The notes under the pieces: model-generated
The model's database searches: none
The model's input: only the letters and a program-made list of their open reading frames with translations
What the model was told of the DNA's origin: nothing
DNA from: Eubacterium sp. AF36-5BH
GTDB lineage: Bacteria; Bacillota; Clostridia; Lachnospirales; Lachnospiraceae
Assembly (NCBI RefSeq): GCF_003460505.1
Contig: NZ_QTVG01000010.1
Coordinates: 1-64,000 of the forward strand
DNA length: 64,000 nt
Direction of reading: 5' to 3'
In this document: piece after piece, positions 55,207-63,908 of the stretch
How the letters are laid out: each line of letters starts with the position of its first letter
How positions within the stretch are numbered: the first letter of the stretch is position 1
Translations under genes and position numbers: made by a program

Positions 55207-55355
55207 GGAAAAAGTGTAGAGATTTGCTTTAAGATGCCCAGAAAAAGTGTAGAATCTTACCCAAAAGTGCCCCGAAAAAGTGTAGAGCTTTGGTTGAAAG
55301 TGCCCCGAAAAAATGTAAGAAACTGCCTTGTATACCCCCGAAAAAGTGGCAGGAG
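55207..55355 (+). repeat. 33-bp period direct-repeat array (5 units)
   Basis: GAAAAAGTGTAGA-like cores start at 55208, 55241, 55274, 55307 and 55340: an exact 33-bp period. Units also share AAAGTGCCCC-like tails. No spacer sequences, so not CRISPR. It lies between the M18 gene and a convergent DUF1275 gene. Confidence 0.85.
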
Positions 55356-55423
55356 AAAGTTCCGTATTTAAAAACTCGTAGACCACAGTGATATAAATAA
55401 GCAAAGTGAAAAAAGATAAATAA

Positions 55424-55460
55424 AAAATCCAACACTGATTAATTAAAAGTGTTGGATTTT
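55424..55460. terminator. bidirectional hairpin
   Basis: AAAATCCAACACT / AGTGTTGGATTTT perfect 13-bp stem with flanking A and T runs between convergent genes. Confidence 0.82.
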
Positions 55461-55481
55461 CTTATGGAATTAAGTATATAT

Positions 55482-56162
55482 TTACATTCTAGGGGAAGTT
55501 TCTTCTTTAATAAACATAAACAGAAAACTTACAAAAAGTAAGATGGAAGAAAACCAGATTGTGTAAAATTTAAATGTAGAAATTAATCCACTACCAAGTC
55601 CTGCACCAAATGCAAACATAACAATTATTGCAAAGTAGCAAAGTGACTTAAATAGAATATGTTTGTCACGGGTTCTGCCAAAGACGCAAAGAGATTCCAT
55701 ACCGCTTCTGATATTGCCAATGCACATTGTACTTGCGAAGGCATAGCCATTTACTTTTCTGAATGTTTGAACCTGCATTGCACAGGAAAAAGATACTACA
55801 GCGTTAGCAAGCATATTGAGATTTTCAGGTATGAACCCAACAAATAGCAGTAGAAAAATTTCTATTATAAGAACTAATTGGCGCCAATGTATTTGCTGAA
55901 CTCGTTGGAACTTGGTTCTAATAATTTCTGCTGCAACAATCCCAATTGCAAAAGAAACAAGTGGAATCATATAATGAATTACCAGGTGCCAATTCCTTTC
56001 CATAATATTTTGACTTAAAAGAACAATGTTACCTGTTTGGGCATTTGCAAAAACTTTGCCTCTAAATAAATATGTGTAGGCATCCTGTAAACCGCCTGAT
56101 ATTGAAAGGAACGCGGCAGTTAGGATAGATTCAGACATTTGCCCATGTGTTTTGTAATTCAT
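55482..56162 (-). CDS. DUF1275 (YoaK-like) membrane protein
   Basis: A 226-residue protein with about six transmembrane segments. The opening ILTAAFLSISGGLQDAYTYLFRGKVFANAQTGN and the later RKVNGYAFASTMCIGNIRSGM are the signatures of the DUF1275/YoaK family. Function is unknown; a transporter-like fold is suspected for the family. GGAGGAAA precedes the ATG. It stands alone. Confidence 0.9.
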   Translation of the reverse strand: MNYKTHGQMSESILTAAFLSISGGLQDAYTYLFRGKVFANAQTGNIVLLSQNIMERNWHLVIHYMIPLVSFAIGIVAAEIIRTKFQRVQQIHWRQLVLIIEIFLLLFVGFIPENLNMLANAVVSFSCAMQVQTFRKVNGYAFASTMCIGNIRSGMESLCVFGRTRDKHILFKSLCYFAIIVMFAFGAGLGSGLISTFKFYTIWFSSILLFVSFLFMFIKEETSPRM

Positions 56163-56267
56163 TTATATTTCCTCCACAAGTTTCATAGAATATAGTAAAG
56201 CACATAGCTTTGTGAATAAAACATTGACTGAAAAAGGGAAAAGCCAATCTATGTTTTAAACACACCG

Positions 56268-57608
56268 TTACGTGCAGTAACGGAAAGTTTTATCAGTTAA
56301 TATTCTGGCAAAAATTAATCCTAATGGAAGAGCCATAATAATCATAATAGCTAATGAGAACCATGAGACAGCTTCCGTAAGTGACATAATGCCAAAATTG
56401 TAAATTGCTCTGTATAAATAAAGTCCCGGAACCATAATTACAATGGAAGGAACGGTAAGGGATATTCGTGGATATCCATTATTGCTTTTTATGAAAGAAG
56501 CAAGAAGCCCGGCTGTTAGGGCACCAATAAAAGCTGCCACAGAGTAAGGCATGTGTGTAAAATCTATAAGTTCTAAACGGAGTGTGTTTGCAACTGCACC
56601 AATACAGGCGGCTGTTGTAGCCATTGGTATAGAACTGTTAAACATAATTGAGAAACCAAATACACCACAAAAACTTGTTATTATTCTTAATATTAATAGT
56701 AAAATTATACTCATGTGTATTGTTGTGAAATCCTGTGGCTGTAGCTTTAACAGAAGTGCCATAATCCAGGCAAACATTGTTGCTACTAATATAATTATTA
56801 TTGAATATGTTAATCGTTCAAGACCTGAACGTAAATCTAGCTTAGCAAGGTCAATACCGCTTGTTATAAATGGAAAGCCGGGAATTATAAATAACATGGA
56901 GCATATATATCCGGCTTCATGTACATGGGCAATACCAAACACAGACTCAGCAACATTAAAACAAATGGCATAAACCAAACATGCGATTGAAATCGATGCT
57001 GCTATATTTAAAAATAATGTAAAATGATGTTTTATAAGCTTTGTACGGACAATATTTCCAACACCGGCTGCAATAAACGCAAAAAGCATTTCAATTGGCC
57101 CGCCTCCAAGAAGAAATGTAAAACCACAACAGGCAAGAGCTGCAGCAAGACCTAATTTAACAGGAGAATACAATGTATGAATTTTCTCTATTTCATCAAG
57201 TCGTTTGTGAATTTCTTCACCGGTTAAATGGGCGTCTTCCTTTGGAAAGTTGTCAACAAATTGTTCCATTCTGTAAAGCTTTGAAGTATTAACCCCTGTG
57301 TTAGATATACTAAGAGACTGTGAAACACAGTCTTTTCCGTCAAAACAGTTAAATTCAATGGACATAAGTCCAACATCAACTGTACATGTAACATGAAGTT
57401 CCTTTGAAAGTCTGTTCATTGAAGTTCTTACACGCCATGCACCTGTGCCACAGGAAAGCATAATTAAACCAACTCTGCCAATAACAGATGCTTTTTCAAT
57501 CAAACCTGACTCTTTAATTAATGTATTGCTGTCATCACTGGTATAATCATGCCATGGAATTTCCATATGGTTTTTTTCCATAATATCAATGTAATTATTT
57601 GTTGGCAT
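56268..57608 (-). CDS. ThrE-type threonine/serine exporter, fused form
   Basis: A 446-residue membrane protein combining both ThrE domains in one chain: soluble N-terminus, then a DUF1212-like helix set (about 150-280; IPGFPFITSGIDLAKLDLRSGLERL), followed by a ThrE-2-like set (about 290-420; SFCGVFGFSIMFNSSIPMATTAA, TVPSIVIMVPGLYLYRAIYNFG). It exports Thr/Ser or related amino acids. Its start overlaps the end of the gene at 57595 by 14 bases, so the two are coupled; a divergent LysR gene lies just beyond. Confidence 0.9.
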   Translation of the reverse strand: MPTNNYIDIMEKNHMEIPWHDYTSDDSNTLIKESGLIEKASVIGRVGLIMLSCGTGAWRVRTSMNRLSKELHVTCTVDVGLMSIEFNCFDGKDCVSQSLSISNTGVNTSKLYRMEQFVDNFPKEDAHLTGEEIHKRLDEIEKIHTLYSPVKLGLAAALACCGFTFLLGGGPIEMLFAFIAAGVGNIVRTKLIKHHFTLFLNIAASISIACLVYAICFNVAESVFGIAHVHEAGYICSMLFIIPGFPFITSGIDLAKLDLRSGLERLTYSIIIILVATMFAWIMALLLKLQPQDFTTIHMSIILLLILRIITSFCGVFGFSIMFNSSIPMATTAACIGAVANTLRLELIDFTHMPYSVAAFIGALTAGLLASFIKSNNGYPRISLTVPSIVIMVPGLYLYRAIYNFGIMSLTEAVSWFSLAIMIIMALPLGLIFARILTDKTFRYCT

Positions 57609-58356
57609 ATATAATCGCCTCTGCTTTCGCTACATGTTTTTCTAAATGTTTTAAAAAGATGGAATTTGGAAGAAATATTCCAATTTCATCATATCTTTTA
57701 TTATTTTCTACAAGTGAGTCCTGACCATAAAAAACAAATGCCATAGGGAGATTCTTTTCAAGTTCAATCATTAAGTCCCAAACTGCTGAATAGGCTTCGG
57801 CTTCAGTTTTGTTAGCCGTTACAGTGTCAGGCAATTCTCTAATAACTAATATACCTGTATTTTTTTCAAGAATCTGCTGCTTCATTTCCATATTGTCTGA
57901 AGTGTATTTATGATTATATCTATATGCTTTTGCAAGATATATTTTTTTATTGTTATTTAATTTTTTATATATCTCATGAAAATGATTGTAGTCTTTTTCG
58001 TGAATTTTTGATTTATACTTTGGAAGTAATAATCCATTATCGTCGGTCATAATTACAGGATTTTCTATTCCGTCAGCATTAAATCTATATGGAATCAGAT
58101 ATGAATTTCTAAGTAAATCAAATATAGTATTTTCACAAATAGCCATCAAAAAGGCTGATAAATCTCTATTGTGATATGCATTGAATAATGCCTGTGAGAA
58201 TTCTAATGGAGATAAATAGCTATTGATTTCATCATCGCAAAAAAGATAATTGCAAAATGTTTCCTGAAGTTTTTCGCATGCCCAGGGATCATCAAGAATT
58301 TTCTGAAATAACACTTCTGTTTTTTCTTCCCTTGGAAAAATTGTTCCTTCTCTCAT
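57595..58356 (-). CDS. protein of unknown function coupled to the ThrE exporter
   Basis: A 253-residue soluble protein I do not recognise. No signal peptide or membrane helix. It is rich in charged and aromatic residues, with a helical N-terminal half (LSPLEFSQALFNAYHN, LSAFLMAICENTIFDLLRNSY) and an alpha/beta-looking C-terminal half (GILVIRELPDTVTANKTEAEA, LPMAFVFYGQDSLVEN). I chose ATG 58356 because AAAGGGTG lies upstream; the ATG at 58386 has no site. Overlap with the exporter gene and the divergent LysR suggest a regulated unit in amino-acid homeostasis (inference). Confidence 0.75.
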   Translation of the reverse strand: MREGTIFPREEKTEVLFQKILDDPWACEKLQETFCNYLFCDDEINSYLSPLEFSQALFNAYHNRDLSAFLMAICENTIFDLLRNSYLIPYRFNADGIENPVIMTDDNGLLLPKYKSKIHEKDYNHFHEIYKKLNNNKKIYLAKAYRYNHKYTSDNMEMKQQILEKNTGILVIRELPDTVTANKTEAEAYSAVWDLMIELEKNLPMAFVFYGQDSLVENNKRYDEIGIFLPNSIFLKHLEKHVAKAEAIIYANK

Positions 58357-58475
58357 ACAACTCACACCCTTTCTTGAAAATTTCATTCGGCTAGATTATA
58401 CTATGATTATAGAAATAAGTAAAAATCATAATTGATATGATAACGATAAGTAATTGATATACCAAGGAGAATGCC

Positions 58476-59363
58476 ATGAATGTAAATTTAGATTATTATA
58501 AAATTTTTTATTATGTTGCTAAATATGAGAATTTTACAAGAGCAGCTCAGGCATTAGGTAACAGTCAGCCTAATGTTACAAGAGCAATGAATTGTTTGGA
58601 ACAACAGATTAACAGCACTTTATTTGTTAGAACGAACAGAGGTGTGCAGCTTACACAGGAAGGAAAGCGTTTATATGAACATGTGTCAATTGCTATGGCA
58701 CAACTTTTAGAGGCAGAGGAAGAACTGGCTGACAATGAAGGAATTTTTCAGGGAAGTATTTCTATTGGAGCAAGCGAAACTGCCTTAAATATATTTTTAT
58801 TAGATATTCTAAAATCCTTTCACAAAATGTATCCAAAAGTAAGACTAAAAATATATAACCATTCAACGCCACAGGCAATTGAGGCTGTGAAAAGTGGCAA
58901 GATAGATTTTGCAGTTGTATCAACACCTGTAAAGGTTAAGTCACCTTTAGAAAAAACAATCTTATGTTCATTTAAGGAAATATTAATAGGTGGAACTGAT
59001 TTTGAGCATATAAAAGATGACAGTATTTCTTTAAAAAATCTTAAAGACTATCCATTAATTAGTTTGGGGCAGGAAACTACTACATACGATTTTTATAATA
59101 AGATATTTTTAAAACATGGTATTGAACTTAATCCTGACACGGAGGTGGCAACTACAGACCAGATTATTCCTTTGGTAAAGTCAGATTTAGGAATGGCATT
59201 TGTTCCTGAACCTATGGCAAGAGAAAGTATTGAGAAAAACGAAATTGTTGAGATTTCTTTAAAAGAAAAAATTCCTAATAGAGAAATATGTATTGTGCAT
59301 GATTGCCAGCATCCACTTAATTCTGCAGCACGAAAATTAAAAAATGAAATATGTTCCTGTTAG
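58476..59363 (+). CDS. LysR family transcriptional regulator
   Basis: A 295-residue LysR protein: N-terminal HTH (YKIFYYVAKYENFTRAAQALG, SQPNVTRAMNCLEQQ) and a periplasmic-binding-like effector domain (about 90-290; ISIGASETALNIFLLDILKSF, LGMAFVPEPMARESI). It is divergent from the unknown gene + ThrE exporter pair with a 119-bp gap, the standard layout for a LysR controlling its neighbours. AAGGAGAA precedes the ATG. The effector is unknown, possibly an amino acid. Confidence 0.93.
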   Translation: MNVNLDYYKIFYYVAKYENFTRAAQALGNSQPNVTRAMNCLEQQINSTLFVRTNRGVQLTQEGKRLYEHVSIAMAQLLEAEEELADNEGIFQGSISIGASETALNIFLLDILKSFHKMYPKVRLKIYNHSTPQAIEAVKSGKIDFAVVSTPVKVKSPLEKTILCSFKEILIGGTDFEHIKDDSISLKNLKDYPLISLGQETTTYDFYNKIFLKHGIELNPDTEVATTDQIIPLVKSDLGMAFVPEPMARESIEKNEIVEISLKEKIPNREICIVHDCQHPLNSAARKLKNEICSC

Positions 59364-59427
59364 AGTTTCTCTTCTATTGAAAAGATATACTCTAATAGTT
59401 GCATTTAATTAAGAAGATATGCCTATT

Positions 59428-59476
59428 ATTAAATAGATATATTCACATTTTATTATTGCTGATTAAATAGATATAT
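59428..59476 (+). repeat. 15-bp direct repeats upstream of the NSS transporter
   Basis: ATTAAATAGATATAT at 59428-59442 and again at 59462-59476 (34 bp apart), with a weaker ATTAAGAAGATAT copy at 59408. A TATAAT at 59481 follows, so these flank the probable promoter. Confidence 0.5.
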
Positions 59477-59541
59477 ATTCTATAATATGGTATGATAGAC
59501 CTTATAGTGCGAAAAGCACAAAAAGGAAGGATATATTAATT

Positions 59542-60873
59542 ATGGAAAAAAAGAGGGATGCTTTTAAAAGCGGAACCGGCTTTGTCATTGCTTGCATAGG
59601 CTCAGCCGTAGGTATGGGAAATATTTGGAGATTCCCATACATGGTATCAGACTGGGGAGGCATGACATTTTTGCTACCTTATGTTTTGTTTGTTATTCTA
59701 ATTGCTTCAACAGGACTTATTGAAGAAATGGCGTTAGGTAGAGCCGCAAAGGGTGGTCCGATTAAAGCATTTGGAAAATGTACGGAAATTAGAACCGGTA
59801 ATAAGAAAACAGGTGAGGCCATTGGTGTGCTTCCTGTACTTGGTTCACTGGCTTTAGCCATTGGGTACACAGTTGTTGTTGGGTGGATTTTTAAATACGC
59901 CTTTTTAGCACTTTCAGGTCAGTTGTCAGCTATGGGTGGTGATATGGATAAGATAGGGGCAACATTTGGAAGTACAGCAACAAAGTTTGGTAATAATAGT
60001 TGGCTTGTAGTTGCCATGATAGTAACAGCAGTAATTATGGCATTTGGTATTGCAGCAGGAATTGAGCGAGCCAACAAAATAATGATGCCACTTTTATTTG
60101 TATTATTTTTAGGTTTGGGAATTTATATTTTCACATTACCGGGAGCAACGGAAGGGTACAAATATATTTTCACAATTAATCCTAAAGGACTTTTAGATCC
60201 AAGATTGTGGATTTATGCATTTGGTCAGGCATTTTTCTCGCTTTCAATTGCAGGTAATGGAACAGTAATATATGGTTCTTATCTGGATAATTCAGAAAAT
60301 GTAGTAAGCTCAGCAAGAAATGTAGCAATCTTTGATACAATAGCAGCATTGTTAGCAGCATTTGTTATTATTCCAGGTATGGCAGTTGACGGAGCAGAGT
60401 TGTCATCAGGTGGACCGGGACTTATGTTTATTTATCTGGTAAATGTATTTAACGGAATGCCAGGGGGAAAAATCGTTGGCATTATTTTCTACATATGTGT
60501 GTTGTTTGCAGGTATGAGTTCATTAATCAACTTATATGAAGCACCTGTTGCAACATTAGAAGAAAGATTCGGACTTAAAAGAGTAACTTCAGTTGGAATA
60601 ATTGCTGTTATCGGTTGTGCAGTGGCACTTGTTATTCAGGGAATTGTTTCAGGTTGGATGGATGCAGTGTCAATTTACATCTGTCCATTGGGAGCCATGC
60701 TTGCAGCAATAATGTTTTTCTGGGTTGCAGGAAAAGATTTTGCTACAACAGCTGTAAATACAGGAAAAGAAAAGCCAATTGGCAAATGCTTTATGCCACT
60801 TGGAAAATATGTTTTAGTTCCATTAGCTTTTATAGCATTAGTTGCAGGTGCAATTTTAGGTGGAATCGGTTAA
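59542..60873 (+). CDS. NSS (SNF) family sodium-dependent transporter
   Basis: A 443-residue transporter with about eleven helices. It has the family signature SAVGMGNIWRFPYMVSDWGG near the N-terminus, and later ATFGSTATKFGNNSW, ALGQAF-like YAFGQAFFSLSIAGNGTVIYG and FAGMSSLINLYEAPVA. The length is typical of bacterial 11-helix NSS proteins (MhsT/TnaT type), which take up amino acids with sodium. AAGGAAGG precedes the ATG. It is co-directional with the LysR gene 178 bp upstream but has its own promoter region. Confidence 0.94.
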   Translation: MEKKRDAFKSGTGFVIACIGSAVGMGNIWRFPYMVSDWGGMTFLLPYVLFVILIASTGLIEEMALGRAAKGGPIKAFGKCTEIRTGNKKTGEAIGVLPVLGSLALAIGYTVVVGWIFKYAFLALSGQLSAMGGDMDKIGATFGSTATKFGNNSWLVVAMIVTAVIMAFGIAAGIERANKIMMPLLFVLFLGLGIYIFTLPGATEGYKYIFTINPKGLLDPRLWIYAFGQAFFSLSIAGNGTVIYGSYLDNSENVVSSARNVAIFDTIAALLAAFVIIPGMAVDGAELSSGGPGLMFIYLVNVFNGMPGGKIVGIIFYICVLFAGMSSLINLYEAPVATLEERFGLKRVTSVGIIAVIGCAVALVIQGIVSGWMDAVSIYICPLGAMLAAIMFFWVAGKDFATTAVNTGKEKPIGKCFMPLGKYVLVPLAFIALVAGAILGGIG

Positions 60874-60886
60874 TAAAAATATAATT

Positions 60887-60937
60887 AAAAGCGCAGAGAA
60901 ACCATGGTGGTCATCATGTTTTTCTGTGCTTTTTTTA
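60887..60937 (+). terminator. terminator of the NSS gene
   Basis: AAAAGCGCAGAGAAACCATG pairs with CATG..TTTTCTGTGCTTTT (one G-U), followed by a T-run. Confidence 0.82.
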
Positions 60938-61018
60938 TTTCATTTGCTATAATAATTATGGATATCTTTAATAAAAAATATAAGAAGAAATGTTATATGA
61001 CAGCAAAGGAGAATATAA

Positions 61019-61492
61019 ATGAACATTAGATTAGCAGAAGAAAAAGATATAGATTCAGTAATTAAATTACTAACACAGGTTTTAAATATACATGCAAAAA
61101 TCAGACCGGACATTTTTATTGGTGGAACAACAAAATATACAAAAGAGGAATTAATGGAAATTTTTAATGATGCTAACAGACCTGTGTATGTGGCAGTGGA
61201 TGAGAATGACAGCGTTATGGGCTATGCTTTTTGCATAAAGAAGAAACAGCCATTTTCAACTAATATGGTGCCATTTGATTCTTTGTTTATTGATGATTTG
61301 TGTGTGGACCAAAATATTAGAGGGAAGCATGTAGGGCAGAAACTTTTTGAACATGTTAAGGAAGAAGCAAAGAAAATGGGCTGTTATGAAGTAACGCTTA
61401 ATGTTTGGGAAGGTAACGACACAGCCCGCAGATTTTATGAAAAAATGGGTATGGTTCCAAAAGAAACACAGATGGAATTTATTTTAAAATAG
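61019..61492 (+). CDS. GNAT family N-acetyltransferase
   Basis: A 157-residue acetyltransferase: IRLAEEKDIDSVIKLLTQV, DSLFIDDLCVDQNIRGKHVGQKL (motif A R-G-K-x-x-G) and EVTLNVWEGNDTARRFYEKMGM (motif B). Typical single-domain GNAT with no fused partner. AAAGGAG precedes the ATG. Substrate not evident. Confidence 0.93.
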   Translation: MNIRLAEEKDIDSVIKLLTQVLNIHAKIRPDIFIGGTTKYTKEELMEIFNDANRPVYVAVDENDSVMGYAFCIKKKQPFSTNMVPFDSLFIDDLCVDQNIRGKHVGQKLFEHVKEEAKKMGCYEVTLNVWEGNDTARRFYEKMGMVPKETQMEFILK

Positions 61493-61548
61493 AGAATTAA
61501 TTATGATTTGAAAGTAGTGGTAAAAAAACTGAGATAAGGGAGAGGATT

Positions 61549-62280
61549 ATGAAAATAGCAATAGTGGATGATAGTATAAAGGATAGAGAATATCTGCAAA
61601 AAGAAATACAGGAAATTTTTTTTAGAAGAACGAAAAATCATATAGAAATTACTACTTTTAAAAGTGGTGAAGAACTTCTTGAATATTTTTATGATAATAA
61701 GGAAGGTAATGCTTCATTATTTGATATTGTTTTTCTTGATATATACATGGAGGATATAACTGGTGTTGATACAGCAAGAGCAATTAGAAAAATAGATGAA
61801 GATGTTAAGCTTATATTCATAACCACAAGTAATGAGTTTGCCAGTGAAAGTTATGAGGTAAAGGCAGAAGATTATTTAATAAAGCCTTTTAATAAGGAAC
61901 GTTTGGAAAAAACTTTAGAGAGACTTGTGATAAAGAAGAAAAAGGAAGACAAGATATTAAAGTTTTCAGAAAACAAAGTGGTTCATGTAGATTCTATTGT
62001 CTATACAACATTTTCAGGGCATTATGTTACCATATATTTAAAAGACGAAACATCAATTCAAGTTCGTTGTACTCAGAAAAATTTCGAAAAGCAAATAGAA
62101 CATTTTCCGCAGCTCATATCTTCATTTAAGGGAATCACCGTTAATTTGGCACAGGTGGATAATATTGAAAGTGACAGATTTAAAATGAAGAATGGCTCAT
62201 TTGTCCCAATTAGTCGTAGGAAGTATGCTGAAATCAAGAAAGCATACACAAGATTTTTAATTGAAACTTTAAAGGAGTAG
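61549..62280 (+). CDS. LytTR-family response regulator (AgrA/VirR-like)
   Basis: A 243-residue regulator: receiver domain (KIAIVDDS, phospho-acceptor Asp at about 64 in VFLDIYMEDITG, KAEDYLIKPF) and a C-terminal LytTR DNA-binding domain (about 138-240; VDSIVYTTFSGHYVTIYL, SSFKGITVNLAQVDNIESD, VPISRRKYAEIKKAYTRF). Family members control quorum-sensing, bacteriocin or surface genes. It is followed after 5 bp by its histidine kinase. No pheromone gene is seen in the window. GGGAGAGG precedes the ATG. Confidence 0.93.
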   Translation: MKIAIVDDSIKDREYLQKEIQEIFFRRTKNHIEITTFKSGEELLEYFYDNKEGNASLFDIVFLDIYMEDITGVDTARAIRKIDEDVKLIFITTSNEFASESYEVKAEDYLIKPFNKERLEKTLERLVIKKKKEDKILKFSENKVVHVDSIVYTTFSGHYVTIYLKDETSIQVRCTQKNFEKQIEHFPQLISSFKGITVNLAQVDNIESDRFKMKNGSFVPISRRKYAEIKKAYTRFLIETLKE

Positions 62281-62285
62281 GGCGT

Positions 62286-63605
62286 ATGACATCATTTAGA
62301 ATTTTTGAAATTATATTATATTCATGTCTTAATTTGCTACCTTATTTGGGGCTTGCCTTATATCCTTTTGCAGACAAATTAAGATTTTCAAAAGTAAAAG
62401 TCGGTTTATTTATTTTTCTTTTATTATTTTTCCAAACATCACTTGGAATATATGCAACAACCTGTTCACAGGGACAAAAGGGAATGTTGTCCCTTATTAG
62501 TACCCTTTGTTATGGCATATTTTATTTTTTCGTTGTAAAAGAGACCCCGGGAAAGTTAATTTTTGTATTACTAATAGTTTCTAATTTTGCTAATTTTATT
62601 GTGATTTGTGCAAAGTGGATGGAAGCACAGATTTTTCCTAAAATGGTATTTGACAACAATAGCTGGTCTTTTTCTTTGTGTACTTTTGTGGCGCAGATTA
62701 TATTTATTCCAATGCTATTTATATATTTTAGGAAGTACATAAAAGAAATTGCAACCATAGAAACAGGAAGAAAAGTTTGGAGAATTTTGTGGTTAATCCC
62801 GGCTACTTTTTATTTGTTTTGGTATCATGGACTTTATTTTAATTCTCAGTCAACAATTGCATTGGCAATGAATCCCGTCAATGTGGTTTTTACATTGTTT
62901 GTAAATATAGGGGCACTGCTTGTATACAGTGTAATTGTAAATGCCATAATAGAGTTTCGTAACAATCTGGAATTGCGTGATGAAAACAGACAGTTGGAAG
63001 TTCAAAATTTGTGTTATGAAAATCTTAAAACACAAATGGAGTCTACCAGACGGGCAAGGCACGATATGCGTCATCACATGAATGTGATTCGCACCATGGC
63101 TGAAAATAATCAGTGTCAGGAGATAACGCAATATCTTGAAAAATATTTGGAAGCAACATCCTGGAACGAAAAATTTGTATATTGTGGCCATTTTTCTTTA
63201 AATGCACTGTTAGTATATTATGTGCAAAAAGCGAAGAATTATGGAATTGATGTTAATATAGATGTGATAATTCCAAATGAATTGAGTATAAGTGACACAG
63301 ATCTTACAGTGTTATTTGGCAATCTGTTGGAAAATGCAATTGACGGTTGCAAAACCATAACAATAGAGAACAAGTTCATTAATTTGAAAATCAAAAAACC
63401 AAATGAAGGAGCGTTGGTTTTCTCAATAAAAAATACTTTTAACGGCAATGTAAAATTAGAAAACGGCAAATTCCTTAGCACAAAAGAACAGGGTAGTGGT
63501 ATAGGAATAGAGTCTGTTAAGTACGTTGTAAACAAATACAAGGGAGCTATAGAATTTAAGTCAGATGAAGAGACCTTTAGCGTATCAGGAGTACTGTTTA
63601 TTTAA
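62286..63605 (+). CDS. GHKL sensor histidine kinase (AgrC-like)
   Basis: A 439-residue kinase. Six or so N-terminal transmembrane segments (about 5-220), then a coiled coil and the HPK10-type H-box RRARHDMRHHMNVI (about 256-268). The GHKL ATPase domain has FGNLLENAIDGCK (N box) and GSGIGIESVKYVVNKYKG. HPK10 kinases with a polytopic sensor usually bind peptide signals. Together with the LytTR regulator it forms an Agr-type pair, but agrB/agrD-like genes are not visible in the window. AAAGGAG lies before the ATG. Confidence 0.92.
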   Translation: MTSFRIFEIILYSCLNLLPYLGLALYPFADKLRFSKVKVGLFIFLLLFFQTSLGIYATTCSQGQKGMLSLISTLCYGIFYFFVVKETPGKLIFVLLIVSNFANFIVICAKWMEAQIFPKMVFDNNSWSFSLCTFVAQIIFIPMLFIYFRKYIKEIATIETGRKVWRILWLIPATFYLFWYHGLYFNSQSTIALAMNPVNVVFTLFVNIGALLVYSVIVNAIIEFRNNLELRDENRQLEVQNLCYENLKTQMESTRRARHDMRHHMNVIRTMAENNQCQEITQYLEKYLEATSWNEKFVYCGHFSLNALLVYYVQKAKNYGIDVNIDVIIPNELSISDTDLTVLFGNLLENAIDGCKTITIENKFINLKIKKPNEGALVFSIKNTFNGNVKLENGKFLSTKEQGSGIGIESVKYVVNKYKGAIEFKSDEETFSVSGVLFI

Positions 63606-63680
63606 AATATTATAACCACTTGATGCCAGGAGCAGACCGTTTGAAGCCAAAATATAGAACGAAAAGAATATTTATATGAT

Positions 63681-63721
63681 AATGATTACATAAATGTTGT
63701 AATGCAACTTATGTAATCATT
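63681..63721. terminator. 13-bp hairpin after the kinase gene
   Basis: AATGATTACATAA / TTATGTAATCATT stem with inner GTTG/CAAC pairing and a T-run; probably terminates the two-component operon. Confidence 0.7.
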
Positions 63722-63728
63722 TCTTTTT

Positions 63729-63884
63729 GTAACACAGTGTCCAAAGGTCTTCACCCACCTGTGCTTGCACAAGGGTGGGTGATAGACCTTTGGGCGGATT
63801 GTGGGAGTGCAAAGCACGAAGCAATCCGTGTTACAAGAAGTGTAGACTTTAGGAATGCCCCATTTGTGCTTACACAAGAATGGG
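63729..63884 (+). ncRNA. structured leader: three-way-junction-like element plus matching hairpin
   Basis: Closing stem GTAACAC (63729) / GTGTTAC (63834). Arm 1: CCAAAGGTCT (63741) / AGACCTTTGG (63784), then TCACCCACC / GGTGGGTGA and TGTG/CACA capped by CTTG. Arm 2: CGGATTG (63795) / CAATCCG (63822). A second, independent hairpin (63859-63884) repeats the tip of arm 1 with compensatory changes: CCCATT/AATGGG instead of CCCACC/GGTGGG, the same TGTG/CACA, the same two-base bulge and a CTTA loop. It ends 12 bases before the next gene's ribosome site. Confidence 0.65.
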
Positions 63885-63908
63885 AGAATTATCAAAAAGG
63901 AGGACAAT

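Noticed and set aside
55207..55355. 33-bp repeats as a CRISPR array
   Set aside because: The repeats are directly tandem without unique spacers, the cores are degenerate, and no cas gene is in the window.
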